The position numbers and the translations under genes are program-made. From contig NZ_MDSU01000018.1 in assembly GCF_002119425.1 (NCBI RefSeq), positions 434,001-498,000 of the forward strand: DNA of 64,000 nt, given 5' to 3'. Shown piece after piece: positions 17,419 to 26,791 of this stretch; the stretch's first letter is position 1, and the number at the start of each line of letters is the position of its first letter. The notes below the pieces were generated by a model. That model saw nothing but the letters and a program-made list of their open reading frames with translations, did not search any database and had not been told where the DNA came from. The stretch comes from Desulfurella amilsii. Its GTDB lineage: Bacteria > Campylobacterota_A > Desulfurellia > Desulfurellales > Desulfurellaceae.

Positions 17419-18709
17419 CAAGATAAAACAACTATTAGAAAATAACAGTTTTATAGTAAATTGCGGAAAAATAAAAGAGGTTGTTGGCTTAACAATAGTT
17501 TCAAGCGGCCCAGGCAATATAAAAGTAGGCGATGTATGCTTAATAGAAATCGACAATGGCTACATTGAATCAGAAGTTGTGGGGTTTAGAGATAAAAATG
17601 TCGTGCTTATGCCGCTTGGAAACATGGATGGCATAAAACTTGAAAGCGTTGTACGTTCTACTTCAAAAAGCTTAAAGATTGGCGTTGGAAGCAATATGCT
17701 TGGAAGGATACTAAACGCGCTGGGCAAACCTATTGACTCAAAAGGGTCAATAACAATAGAAAAACATCTACCACTATATCCAAAACCCATAGACCCAATG
17801 ATGCGAGAAATAATAAACGAACCAATTGTTACTAAAATAGAAGCTATCGACGCTTTATTAACGCTTGGTAAAGGCCAAAGAATAGGTATATTTGCAGGAA
17901 GTGGCGTTGGCAAGTCTACGCTACTTGGCATGATTGCAAAAAAAGCTAAAGCCGATGTTAATATAATAGCGCTTATTGGCGAGCGGGGGCGTGAAGTTAG
18001 AGAATTTATAGAAAATGATTTAACAGAAGAAGGTTTAAAGAAAAGTGTCGTTGTGGTGGCAACAAGTGACGAAGCACCACTTTTGAGGCGCGAGGGGGCA
18101 TTTCTTGCGAGTGCTATTGCAAAATTTTTTAGCGACCAAGGTCTTGATGTAATGTTTATGATGGATTCTGTCACACGATTTGCAATGGCGCAAAGAGAAA
18201 TTGGCCTTGCCGTTGGTGAGCCTCCTACAATGAAAGGCTACACGCCAAGCGTATTCTCACTTTTACCAAGACTTATGGAAATTCCAGGTAAATTTCAAAA
18301 AGGCAGCATAACTGCTATTTACACTGTATTGGTTGATGGAGATGACTTTAACGAACCCATAGCCGATACTACACGATCAATTTTAGACGGCCATATTGTA
18401 TTATCAAGAAGAATTGCAGAAAAAAATCATTACCCTGCGATAGATATCTTAAAAAGCGTCTCGAGGCTCATGCCTTCTATAGTAAATAGCGAGCACAAGT
18501 TTTTAGCAAATAAATTAAGAAAACATTTATCGGTATATGAACAAGCAGAAGACCTAATAAACATAGGTGCGTATACAATGGGCTCAAACCCAGATATAGA
18601 CGCAAGCCTAAGGGTAATAAATAAAATTAATGACTTTTTAGTTCAAGGCGTTGATGAGTCATATGAATTTTCTCAAACCATTACTTTACTCAATCAGGCT
18701 GTAGAATAA
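17408..18709 (+). CDS. fliI: Flagellar export ATPase FliI
   Basis: A 433-residue F1-beta-like ATPase that powers or primes flagellar type III export. Visible motifs are the DELSEED-like precursors LGRILNALGKPIDSKG, Walker A GIFAGSGVGKSTLLG, ALIGERGREVREF, Walker B VMFMMDSVTRFAMAQREIGL, and GEPPTMKGYTPSVFSLLPRL with the E-R-x-G export region. The length matches the family. It overlaps fliH by 11 bases and is followed directly by fliJ. Confidence 0.96.
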   Translation: MNHNKIKQLLENNSFIVNCGKIKEVVGLTIVSSGPGNIKVGDVCLIEIDNGYIESEVVGFRDKNVVLMPLGNMDGIKLESVVRSTSKSLKIGVGSNMLGRILNALGKPIDSKGSITIEKHLPLYPKPIDPMMREIINEPIVTKIEAIDALLTLGKGQRIGIFAGSGVGKSTLLGMIAKKAKADVNIIALIGERGREVREFIENDLTEEGLKKSVVVVATSDEAPLLRREGAFLASAIAKFFSDQGLDVMFMMDSVTRFAMAQREIGLAVGEPPTMKGYTPSVFSLLPRLMEIPGKFQKGSITAIYTVLVDGDDFNEPIADTTRSILDGHIVLSRRIAEKNHYPAIDILKSVSRLMPSIVNSEHKFLANKLRKHLSVYEQAEDLINIGAYTMGSNPDIDASLRVINKINDFLVQGVDESYEFSQTITLLNQAVE

Positions 18710-19147
18710 ATGTTTGCTTTTAAATTTGAAAAAATCAAAAATTTAAAAGAAAATCTTATAAACATTAAAATAATAAAACTTAGCGAAATAAACAACCAGA
18801 TAAAACAAAAAATGCAGCGCATAAGTGAACTCAAAAACCAGATAAAAATTTTTTATAAGCGCTTTGATGACCAGATAAAAACACATGTGGATTTTAGTAT
18901 TTTAAAGTATCTATCTGAAGAAATTCTAGCATGTGAGCTAGAAATTAAATCAATTCAAAAAACTATAGAAGAACTAGAAGTAAAAAAAAAGATACAAATT
19001 GAGGTTATCAAAAACCTACATAAAGAAATAAAAAAATTTGAAAAATTAAAAGAACACTATAAAGAGAGGTATATATATGAAGAAAAGCTCAAAGATCAAA
19101 ATTTTATTAACGATATCAGTACTATTTTTTACAATAGGAACAGCTAA
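18710..19147 (+). CDS. fliJ: FliJ-like flagellar export chaperone
   Basis: A 145-residue, highly charged all-helical protein predicted to form an antiparallel coiled coil, starting FAFKFEKIKNLKENLINIK. The F-x-F-x-x-x-x-L-x-x-K pattern at the start and the location right after fliI identify it as FliJ, the stalk of the export ATPase. Sequence conservation in this family is low, so context is the main evidence. Its last 71 bases overlap the start of the motE-like gene in another frame. Confidence 0.75.
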   Translation: MFAFKFEKIKNLKENLINIKIIKLSEINNQIKQKMQRISELKNQIKIFYKRFDDQIKTHVDFSILKYLSEEILACELEIKSIQKTIEELEVKKKIQIEVIKNLHKEIKKFEKLKEHYKERYIYEEKLKDQNFINDISTIFYNRNS

Positions 19148-19586
19148 AGCCTTTGCTCAAAATATAGGCGATGTAAATCAAAAAATTAATGAACTCAAAG
19201 CTTTGGAAAAAGTAATTGACGAAAAAACTGCCCAGCTAAGAGTGCAGCAGCAAAACATAGAAAACCAAAAAAAACAACTTGAACAAAGCCAAAATACTCT
19301 TAAAAATCAGCTAAAAAATCTTAACAATCAAATAGAACAAGCCAAAAAAGAATTAGAAAGTTTACAAAAAAATATCATTAGTCAAAAAATTCAAAAATTA
19401 GCAACAATTTATGCCCAAGCAAAACCATCTGCCGCAGCAGAAGAATTATCAAATATGGATCCCCAAACTACAGCAGAAATTCTAACCTTTATGCAATCAA
19501 GGCAAGCTGGCGCAATTATCTCCAAAATGGACCCAAAGACAGCTGCAAATATATTTAGCTTATATTTAAAATCTAAACATCAATAA
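19077..19586 (+). CDS. motE: MotE-like flagellar stator chaperone (MgtE-N fold)
   Basis: A 169-residue secreted protein with a signal peptide (residues 1-27, ending AKAFAQ), a long coiled coil at residues 30-110, and a C-terminal MgtE-N-like domain with the repeated motifs ELSNMDPQTTAEILTFM and IISKMDPKTAANIFSLYL. This architecture matches MotE proteins, which guide motor assembly in the periplasm in Campylobacterota and relatives. The start is supported by an AGAGAGG ribosome site inside the end of fliJ. It closes the flagellar run. Confidence 0.75.
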   Translation: MKKSSKIKILLTISVLFFTIGTAKAFAQNIGDVNQKINELKALEKVIDEKTAQLRVQQQNIENQKKQLEQSQNTLKNQLKNLNNQIEQAKKELESLQKNIISQKIQKLATIYAQAKPSAAAEELSNMDPQTTAEILTFMQSRQAGAIISKMDPKTAANIFSLYLKSKHQ

Positions 19587-20758
19587 ACTTTTTTTCTAAA
19601 CTGGAAAATGCTTCCTAAACCTACTAAAAGAAGAAAAATCAATACTGCACTAAACGTATGCCATCCGTATTGCTTATAAATAAAACCCGGAGCATAAGAA
19701 CCAATGACACCACCACCGTAGTATGAAGCTATATATATACCATTTATTATACCTTTTTTTTCTTTTGCTAGTTTGTTTAAAAAACCACTTGCTACAGAAT
19801 GTATCAAAAACATGCCACCACAAAAAATAAACATGCCACCAAATATTATGTAAACATTTGGAATGTTTAAAATTAAAATGGAGCCCATATAAACCAAAAA
19901 CCCAAACATCATAGTTTTTATTTGATTACCAAACATCTTAATAAATTTTGTAGCAAAAAAAGATACAAATATACCCATTAAGTAACCACTGTAGGCTAGC
20001 GCAATAACAATTTGAGAACTATTTTTGTCAACGCTTTCAATTCTAAATGGTAAAAAGTTCGTCAAAGCGGCAAATACAAAAAACATACAAAAAACCGCCA
20101 GATAAACAAAAAAATACAATTTATTTTTAACAATAGACAGATAATTTTTAAACAAACTCTCTGGTTTTTCGTTGCTACCAACACTTTTAGTATCCCCAAT
20201 AAAATAAAAAACCAATAAAGCCCCTATAGCAAAACTCAATGTTACAAAATAAAAACTGTAGCGCCACGGCAAAATATAAGCAATAATACCAGAGATTAGT
20301 CTGCCAGAAAAACCACCCATTATGGTAGTTGCTATGTAGTATGACATATATAATGAAACTTTATCACTTTCCACGCTTAACGAAATATAAGTCATATTTG
20401 AAGTTAGCACAGCTGATATTAAAAATCCTTCGATTAACCTTAGTACAATGATCCAATAAATATTTTGTGAAATTGATATAAAAAAATTAATGAAGACAAG
20501 AACTATCAAGGATACTAGTATTAGTTTCTTTGGCGTTAAAAACGATAAAACATAGCCATAAACTATAGGTACAATGGCCAAAGGCAACAAGGCAACACTA
20601 ATGGTCAAAGATACTGTGTTCATGCTTTGACCAAAATACTTGCTAATTTCTGGCAAAAGCGGTTGAGGCACGTATATGGCCCCTATCGTAACTATTGTAG
20701 TATACATTAAAACAAGAAAGACTTTCGCATTCATAGTTTTATAATAAACAAATACCAT
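19580..20758 (-). CDS. MFS transporter (YnfM-like)
   Basis: A 392-residue major facilitator with 12 predicted membrane spans. It shows the start FLVLMYTTIVTIGAIYVPQP and LLPEISKYFGQSMNTVSL, an arrangement seen in YnfM/arabinose-efflux-like carriers. The inter-domain loop lies near residue 195. A nearer start (MNAKVF at 20734) is possible. It is convergent with motE (7-base overlap of the ends) and not linked to the flagellar genes in function. The substrate cannot be told from sequence. Confidence 0.75.
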   Translation of the reverse strand: MVFVYYKTMNAKVFLVLMYTTIVTIGAIYVPQPLLPEISKYFGQSMNTVSLTISVALLPLAIVPIVYGYVLSFLTPKKLILVSLIVLVFINFFISISQNIYWIIVLRLIEGFLISAVLTSNMTYISLSVESDKVSLYMSYYIATTIMGGFSGRLISGIIAYILPWRYSFYFVTLSFAIGALLVFYFIGDTKSVGSNEKPESLFKNYLSIVKNKLYFFVYLAVFCMFFVFAALTNFLPFRIESVDKNSSQIVIALAYSGYLMGIFVSFFATKFIKMFGNQIKTMMFGFLVYMGSILILNIPNVYIIFGGMFIFCGGMFLIHSVASGFLNKLAKEKKGIINGIYIASYYGGGVIGSYAPGFIYKQYGWHTFSAVLIFLLLVGLGSIFQFRKKVY

Positions 20759-20879
20759 ATTAAATCAAGTATTAAGTTACAATTTCATTTTTATTTAATA
20801 TTGCTTTATGCTATTGAATTTAACAATTAAATATATATAATATATAATAGAATTGTTATGTTTTATTAGGAGGATTAAT

Positions 20880-21320
20880 ATGCACAACATAGAAGAACCA
20901 AAATCAAAGAAAGTGGGGCAGCTATTAAATACTTTGCGCTCCATACAAGAAAATCTTGGGCATATACCGCAAGCATCTATTCATGAATTGTGCAAGTCTT
21001 TTAATCTATCATACGCAGAAATGTACGGCTTCATAGCTTTTTATAAAGATTTTCGCTTAGAGCCAAATATTTCAAAGCACCATATACGCCTATGTCAGGC
21101 AGAAAGTTGTCAGGCAAAAAATGTCAAAACACTAACAGAATATATAAAAAACAAACTAAATTTAAATATTGGCGAGCACAATAAAGATTTTTTTTTAGAT
21201 AGTGTTTACTGTTTGGGTAATTGTCCGCGTTCACCTTCAATCATGATAGATGGGCTAGTGTATGGCGATATGGGTGAAGAAAAATTTGATGAAATATTAA
21301 ACAAATTGAGGAATTTATGA
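20880..21320 (+). CDS. fdsG: NAD-dependent formate dehydrogenase gamma subunit (NuoE-like)
   Basis: A 146-residue protein of the 24-kDa thioredoxin-like [2Fe-2S] family. Four cysteines bind the cluster: Cys72 and Cys77 (RLCQAESCQAKN) and Cys111 and Cys115 (YCLGNCPRSPS). The helical N-terminus ends in AEMYGFIAFYKDF. The start at 20880 has AGGAGG 4-5 bases upstream. Together with the next two genes it forms a soluble FdsGBA-type complex in which electrons pass from formate to NAD. The gene overlaps fdsB by 4 bases. Confidence 0.88.
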   Translation: MHNIEEPKSKKVGQLLNTLRSIQENLGHIPQASIHELCKSFNLSYAEMYGFIAFYKDFRLEPNISKHHIRLCQAESCQAKNVKTLTEYIKNKLNLNIGEHNKDFFLDSVYCLGNCPRSPSIMIDGLVYGDMGEEKFDEILNKLRNL

Positions 21321-22783
21321 ATGTGTATATATCGCTTGATTCTACCGCTCAATCAGTTGGCTCGCTTGAAATTTACAACAAGCTAAAAGCTCAAAATAAA
21401 CCCCAATTAAACATTAAAAAATACTCAACATTAGGTTTAATGTGGCTTGAGCCTCTCTTGGAATTAGAACATAATAACCAAAGATGGGCTTTTAGAAATG
21501 TAAACGAAAAAAATATCGATGATATTTTACAAAACCCGCAAAACAGCAAAAATTATTTGGGAAATATTGAAGATCAACCTTACCTTAAAAACCAGCATAG
21601 GGTAATTTTTAGACACTTAGGCAAAAATGATCCAACAAATATCGAAGACTACATTAGATTAGGTGGGTTTTTAGCTCTAAAAAATAGTCTAAGCCAGTCC
21701 CCTCAAAGTATTATCGACAAAATAAAAAAAGCAGACATTAGAGGCAGAGGTGGTGCGTTTTTCCCAGCTTACATAAAGTGGCAGACTGTATTAAATGAGT
21801 CGTCTGATACAAAGTATGTTATTTGCAATGCAGACGAAGGAGATTCTGGTTCTTTTGCAGATAGACTAATTATAGAAAATGATCCATTTAGCTTAATTGA
21901 AGCTATGATTATTGCTGGGATTGCAGTTGGGGCAAAAGAAGGCATCATTTATTTAAGGTCTGAATACACCAATGCAAAAAATATACTTCAAAAAGCCATC
22001 GACGTTGCCTATAAAAAGAACTACTTAGGCAAAAACGAGAGCTACTGCTTTGACTTAAAGCTTGCAATTGGAGCTGGAGCTTATGTGTGCGGTGAAGAAA
22101 CGGCTTTAATTGAAAGCTTGGAAAACAAAAGGGGGCTTGTGCGCCCTCGCCCACCTGTACCAGCTATAAGTGGTCTTTTAGATAAACCAACACTGTTAAG
22201 TAATGTACTAAGCTTTATTGATATTGTAAGGCTTCTTGAAGGCTCAAGAGATATGCATACAACACCCATACAATTAAGCGGTGCTTGCAAACAGTGTGGT
22301 TTGTTCGAAGTTTCAAATGATATAACAATAGAAGAATTAATAAGCGAATTTGGGGTAACACCCGTAGATGATGTGAAAGCTGTTCAAGTCGGTGGACCTC
22401 TTGGTGCATTTATCCCAAAAGAAAAGTTTTACTTAAAATTAAACAACGATGAGTTAAGCAAGGAAGGTTTTATTTTAGGTCATGCAAGTGTAGTTGTGTT
22501 TGACAAGCATATAAACATGAAAGACATTCTGCTAAATCTTATTGATTTTTATATACACGAATCCTGTGGCAAATGTACACCTTGCAGAATTGGCCAAACA
22601 CGATTAAAAGAAATTTTAACGGATTTGCCAAACAACGCTCAATCAAACTTAAATCTGTTGTATGATCTTTTAGAAACAATGAAAGAAGCATCTTTATGCG
22701 CTCTTGGTGGCCTTACACATTTGAGTGTTTTAAGTGCTTTAAAATACTTTAGCGGCGATTTTAATATAGGAGAACTCAAATGA
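21317..22783 (+). CDS. fdsB: NAD-dependent formate dehydrogenase beta subunit (NuoF-like)
   Basis: A 488-residue flavoprotein subunit. An N-terminal thioredoxin-like segment (residues 1-95) is followed by the NuoF fold: KADIRGRGGAFFPAYIKW (NADH-binding glycine loop), CNADEGDSGSFADRLIIENDP (FMN site), GAGAYVCGEETALIESLENKRG and the 4Fe-4S site ESCGKCTPCRIGQTRL with a distal Cys in ASLCALGG. This is the site of NAD reduction. It overlaps both neighbours by 4 bases, so the three subunits are translated together. Confidence 0.92.
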   Translation: MNVYISLDSTAQSVGSLEIYNKLKAQNKPQLNIKKYSTLGLMWLEPLLELEHNNQRWAFRNVNEKNIDDILQNPQNSKNYLGNIEDQPYLKNQHRVIFRHLGKNDPTNIEDYIRLGGFLALKNSLSQSPQSIIDKIKKADIRGRGGAFFPAYIKWQTVLNESSDTKYVICNADEGDSGSFADRLIIENDPFSLIEAMIIAGIAVGAKEGIIYLRSEYTNAKNILQKAIDVAYKKNYLGKNESYCFDLKLAIGAGAYVCGEETALIESLENKRGLVRPRPPVPAISGLLDKPTLLSNVLSFIDIVRLLEGSRDMHTTPIQLSGACKQCGLFEVSNDITIEELISEFGVTPVDDVKAVQVGGPLGAFIPKEKFYLKLNNDELSKEGFILGHASVVVFDKHINMKDILLNLIDFYIHESCGKCTPCRIGQTRLKEILTDLPNNAQSNLNLLYDLLETMKEASLCALGGLTHLSVLSALKYFSGDFNIGELK

Positions 22784-25689
22784 ATGGAATAAGCATAACA
22801 ATCGATGGCAGGCAAATTACCGCACAATCCGGCCAAACTATTCTAGAAGCAGCCAAAAATGCGGGTATAAAAATCCCTACGCTTTGCGCATACGAACATC
22901 TAAAACCGTACGGTTCCTGCAGGTTATGCATTGTAGAAATCGAAGGTAAAAAAGGGTTTTCAACAAGCTGTACGACATTTGCTCAAAATGGTATGGTAAT
23001 TCGCACGCAAACAGAGCAAATTAATAAAATCAGGCGCAATATATTAGAATTGTACTTAAGCGAGCATGATTTTGATTGCACAACATGCGCAAATAATCTA
23101 AGATGCGAACTTCAAGAAGCCGCAAGTCTTGTTGGTATAAGACAGATTCGCTACAAATCAAAAACGCATATTAAAAATGTGATAGACTCTTCTAACCCTT
23201 ATTTTGAGTTTGATTCATCAAAGTGTATCATGTGTGCACGTTGCGTTAGAGCATGTGAAGAAATTCAGGGTAATTTTGCCCTGACTATAATTTCTAGAGG
23301 TTTTGACTCTTATATTAGCCCTGGAATAAATGATTTTATAAATTCAGAATGCGTATCATGCGGTGCATGCGTAAAAGCATGCCCAACTGGTGCTTTGATT
23401 GAAAAAAATGTAGTTTATTTAGGGCGAGGTACAAATCTTACAAAAACAACTTGCGGTTTTTGTGGAGTTGGTTGTCATGTAATAGTAGAATCCAAAGCAA
23501 ATACGATAGTAAATATTGTAGGCGATGATAACGGTCCAAATGAAGGACATTTATGCGTAAAAGGCAGATTTGCATGGGAGTTTGTAAACTCAAAAGACCG
23601 CATAACAAAACCACTCCTAAGAGAAAACTTAAAAGAAGATTTTAGGGAAGTTTCAATAGATGAAGCTTTAGATTTTATTGCCAAAAAATTTATCCAAATA
23701 AAAGAAAAATACTCAAAATACGCCCTCGCCGCTCTTGCTTCTTCAAGGTGCACGAATGAAGAGGTTTTTTTAGTCCAAAAATTAGTACGATGCGCTTTTG
23801 AAAACAACAATATTGATAATTGTGCGAGGGTTTGCCATATGCCAACAGGGTTTGCTTTAGGCAGTGCATTTGGTACAGGTGCTGGCACAGCCGATATAGA
23901 ATCTCTAAAAAAAGCAGACTGTATAATGATTGTGGGTTCAAATACCACACACGCTCATCCAGTCGTAGGCTCACTAATAAAACAGCTTGCAATTGCAGGC
24001 AAAAAAATTATTGTCATAGATCCAAGAGCGATTGACTTGGCAAGCCAACCACACATACAATCGCTTTATTTGCAAATAAAACCTGGTACAAATGTTGCTT
24101 TATTGAATGCAATTGCATATACCATTGTAAAAGAAAAACTTTACGACAAAAATTTCATAGAAAATCGTTGTGATTTGGAGTCATTTAAATTATGGCTGGA
24201 TTTTATATCAAGCGATGAAAATAGCCCACGCAATGTTTCCAAAATAACTGGAGTAGAAGAAAAATTAATAATAAAGGCGGCTATAGAGTTTGCCACTTCA
24301 AATAAAGCTACCATCGTATATGGACTTGGTGTTACAGAACACACATACGGTTCAAGTGGCGTTTTTTGCTTAACTAATTTAGCTATGCTATGTGGCTTTA
24401 TTGGTAAAGAAGGCTGCGGTGTTTCACCGCTTAGAGGCCAAAATAATGTTCAAGGCGCTTCAGATATGGGCGCTTTTCCAACTGTATTTACATTTTACAG
24501 ACACATAAGCGATGAAAAAACACGCAAACAATTTGAAAATGTTTGGCAAAAAACATTAGATACAAATGTGGGTCTAACTATACCACAAATGTTTCAAGCA
24601 GCAATTGATGGTAAGATCAATGGTATGTATATTGTCGGAGAAGATGTGTTTCAAACAGATCCAAACACTTACCATATACAAAAGGCTCTAAGCTCACTGG
24701 AACTTCTCGTTGTTCAAGAACTTTTTTTAAGCCCCACTACACAGTTTGCACATGTAGTTTTACCTGGTTCATCGTATTTAGAAAAAAACGGCACATTCAT
24801 AAACTGGGAAAGACGAATATCCAAGCTAAATAAGGCAATTGAACCTCTATGTGGCATTGATGAGTACAAAATAATCACGAAGCTTTCAAAAAAACTCGGC
24901 TACCCAATGGATTATAACACTGAAGAAGAAATTTTTAAAGAAATTGCACTTTTAAGCCCACAACTTAGCACTTTAAATTATAAAAAGTTAAAAGAGTATG
25001 GTTCACTTTTGTGGCCAGTTGATAATAACAACGAAAAAGGCACGCGTATTTTACACCAAGATGAGTTTTTGAATAAAAAAGGTAAATTTTTTATAACTTC
25101 CTATATTCCAAATAAAATACCAGATGACTCATACCCATACATACTAACAACCGGTAGAAATCTTTTTCATTACAATTCCAGCAACCAAACACGCAGAACA
25201 CAAAATACGCTGTTTTTTGGTGCAGACTATTTAGAAATTAACACAACAGATGCTTCGAAATTAAACGTATCCGATAATGATTTGGTAGAAGTAAAAAGCG
25301 AAAACGCCAGAATAACACTAAAAGCCAAAGTTACAGACAAAATAAAGCCTGGCGTTTTATTCACAACATTTCATTTTCCTCAACCAAAAACAAATGCACT
25401 TTTGTCACAAAATACAGATTGGGCTACAGATACCCCAGAATACAAATTTAGCCTTGTAAATATCAAAAAGATAAACAAAGATACGTATGAAACATACGAA
25501 GTCAATCACCCAACAGTTTTAGAGCAATACCTGAAGGTTTATAATTTTTTTGAAAGATATCCAGAACAATTAAAGATTGAGCTTGTGGCAGGCCATATAA
25601 AGAAAAACTGGGGTACATTCAGAATTAGCGAGCTTAAAGCGCTAAGTATTAATGATGCTAAATTAAAACAAGTAACAGATAAAATTTAA
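22780..25689 (+). CDS. fdsA: NAD-dependent formate dehydrogenase alpha subunit, Mo/W enzyme
   Basis: A 969-residue catalytic subunit. Order of parts: N-terminal [2Fe-2S] ferredoxin (CAYEHLKPYGSCRLCIVEIE), a NuoG-type His-Cys3 region (SEHDFDCTTCANNLRCELQ), two ferredoxin 4Fe-4S sites (CIMCARCVRACEE and CVSCGACVKACPTGAL), the 4Fe-4S of the molybdopterin domain (TCGFCGVGCHVIVE), and the bis-MGD enzyme fold. The metal ligand is Cys352 followed by His353 (ARVCHMPTG), so this is a cysteine, not a selenocysteine, enzyme. Formate oxidation to CO2 follows from family and operon; another Mo-oxidoreductase activity is less likely. Confidence 0.9.
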   Translation: MNGISITIDGRQITAQSGQTILEAAKNAGIKIPTLCAYEHLKPYGSCRLCIVEIEGKKGFSTSCTTFAQNGMVIRTQTEQINKIRRNILELYLSEHDFDCTTCANNLRCELQEAASLVGIRQIRYKSKTHIKNVIDSSNPYFEFDSSKCIMCARCVRACEEIQGNFALTIISRGFDSYISPGINDFINSECVSCGACVKACPTGALIEKNVVYLGRGTNLTKTTCGFCGVGCHVIVESKANTIVNIVGDDNGPNEGHLCVKGRFAWEFVNSKDRITKPLLRENLKEDFREVSIDEALDFIAKKFIQIKEKYSKYALAALASSRCTNEEVFLVQKLVRCAFENNNIDNCARVCHMPTGFALGSAFGTGAGTADIESLKKADCIMIVGSNTTHAHPVVGSLIKQLAIAGKKIIVIDPRAIDLASQPHIQSLYLQIKPGTNVALLNAIAYTIVKEKLYDKNFIENRCDLESFKLWLDFISSDENSPRNVSKITGVEEKLIIKAAIEFATSNKATIVYGLGVTEHTYGSSGVFCLTNLAMLCGFIGKEGCGVSPLRGQNNVQGASDMGAFPTVFTFYRHISDEKTRKQFENVWQKTLDTNVGLTIPQMFQAAIDGKINGMYIVGEDVFQTDPNTYHIQKALSSLELLVVQELFLSPTTQFAHVVLPGSSYLEKNGTFINWERRISKLNKAIEPLCGIDEYKIITKLSKKLGYPMDYNTEEEIFKEIALLSPQLSTLNYKKLKEYGSLLWPVDNNNEKGTRILHQDEFLNKKGKFFITSYIPNKIPDDSYPYILTTGRNLFHYNSSNQTRRTQNTLFFGADYLEINTTDASKLNVSDNDLVEVKSENARITLKAKVTDKIKPGVLFTTFHFPQPKTNALLSQNTDWATDTPEYKFSLVNIKKINKDTYETYEVNHPTVLEQYLKVYNFFERYPEQLKIELVAGHIKKNWGTFRISELKALSINDAKLKQVTDKI

Positions 25690-25702
25690 AACAGGAGGAT
25701 TT

Positions 25703-26476
25703 ATGAGTGAAATTTTAACATCAAAGGATGGCAAAATTGGTTTTATTACGCTAAATAGGCCTGAAACTTGGAACACGTTTAATGTACCATTTGCAAGGCA
25801 ATTAAATGATGCTTTGATCGACTTTGACAAAGATAATGAAATACAGGTGGTTATCATTAAAGCAAATGGTAAAAGCTTCTCTGTAGGCATAGAGCTCGAA
25901 GAATTTAGAAAAGGGAAATCCCACAAAGAATACAGAGAATTTATCAAACTGATGGATGAGCACAACCATACAATTGCAAACATGAAAAAACCAGTAATTG
26001 CCCAGGTACATGGATACGCTCTAGCAAATGGAGCGGGCCTTGTTTTTGCATGCGATTTAGCCGTTGCTGCAAAAAGTGCAAAATTTGGTACCACTGCTAT
26101 TAATGTAGGTCTGATCTGTCTTGGTCCAGCTGTGCCGCTTACTCGCCTTGTTGGCAGAAAAAGAGCACTAGAAATGGTATTAACTGGCGAAATCATATCA
26201 GCTCAGCAAGCTTTTGATTTTGGCCTCATAAACCGTGTTGTAGATGACGAAAAATTAGAAGAAGCTACACTTGAGCTTGCAAATACTCTTGCCAATAAGA
26301 GTCCGCTTGCTTTAGAAATAGGTAAAACAGGTATTTACAAAATGAGCGATTTAGAATATCACAAGGCTGCAGATTACATGAGTGAATTATTTGCAAGTTT
26401 GGCTGCTACAGAAGATGCACTAGAAGGCGTCAATGCATTTGTTGAAAAAAGGCAGCCAAACTTTAAGAAAAAGTAA
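25703..26476 (+). CDS. Crotonase-family protein, ECHDC3-like, without usual catalytic glutamates
   Basis: A 257-residue enoyl-CoA hydratase/isomerase fold. Family landmarks are ITLNRPETWNTFN, the CoA/oxyanion loop GKSFSVGIELEEF, and VHGYALANGAGLVFACDLAVA. The two glutamates that catalyse hydration in classical enoyl-CoA hydratases are replaced (Gly in NGAGLVFACD, Ala in KFGTTAINVGLI). The motif INVGLICLGPAVPLTRLVGR resembles human ECHDC3-type proteins. It may hydrolyse, isomerise or bind acyl-CoA rather than hydrate it. AGGAGG stands 7 bases upstream; it follows fdsA by 13 bases. Confidence 0.75.
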   Translation: MSEILTSKDGKIGFITLNRPETWNTFNVPFARQLNDALIDFDKDNEIQVVIIKANGKSFSVGIELEEFRKGKSHKEYREFIKLMDEHNHTIANMKKPVIAQVHGYALANGAGLVFACDLAVAAKSAKFGTTAINVGLICLGPAVPLTRLVGRKRALEMVLTGEIISAQQAFDFGLINRVVDDEKLEEATLELANTLANKSPLALEIGKTGIYKMSDLEYHKAADYMSELFASLAATEDALEGVNAFVEKRQPNFKKK

Positions 26477-26492
26477 TTTAAGATTTTTTAAG

Positions 26493-26520
26493 TTGACAAT
26501 CAAAGATTTTTTTTTATACT
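26493..26520 (+). promoter_or_regulatory. Sigma-70-type promoter of tRNA-Phe
   Basis: TTGACA at 26493-26498 and TATACT at 26515-26520, spacer 16. Transcription would start about 6 bases before the tRNA. Confidence 0.6.
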
Positions 26521-26532
26521 AGTAACTGCGTG

Positions 26533-26608
26533 GCCGAGATAGCTCAGTCGGTAGAGCAAGGGACTGAAAATCCCTGTGTCCGTGGTTCGATTCCACGTCT
26601 CGGCACCA
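26533..26608 (+). tRNA. tRNA-Phe (GAA)
   Basis: A full cloverleaf of 76 bases with encoded CCA. Acceptor arms GCCGAGA and TCTCGGC pair perfectly, the D arm is GCTC...GAGC, the anticodon stem-loop is GGGACTGAAAATCCC with anticodon GAA, and the T arm is CGTGGTTCGATTCCACG. The 3' half of this gene (26561-26609) recurs in degenerate form at 37877-37925, which suggests use as an attachment site. Confidence 0.97.
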
Positions 26609-26612
26609 TTAG

Positions 26613-26647
26613 AAATCTTGTTTTTAAGCCAATCTTAAAAAGATTTT
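26613..26647 (+). terminator. Possible terminator after tRNA-Phe
   Basis: Inverted repeat AAATCTT...TTTAAG and CTTAAAAAGATTT with a small bulge, followed downstream by a T-rich run (ATTTTTTTC). It lies 5 bases past the tRNA. Confidence 0.45.
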
Positions 26648-26791
26648 GAAACAAATTTTTTTCTTCTTTAAAAACCCGTCGGACGTATATTGGACAAATT
26701 TTTAAGCCTTCTATAGTGTATACACCTTGCTAAAAATATATAATGGAGTATAATAATATTATTGTTAGAATAGTAAAAAAGGAGGTTTGTT

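Noticed and set aside
20820-20850. Promoter before fdsG from AT-rich repeats
   Set aside because: Many overlapping TATA-like boxes are present but no clear -35 box, so no single promoter could be chosen.
23821-23840. Selenocysteine formate dehydrogenase
   Set aside because: The active-site codon at 23833 is TGC (Cys), with no in-frame TGA.
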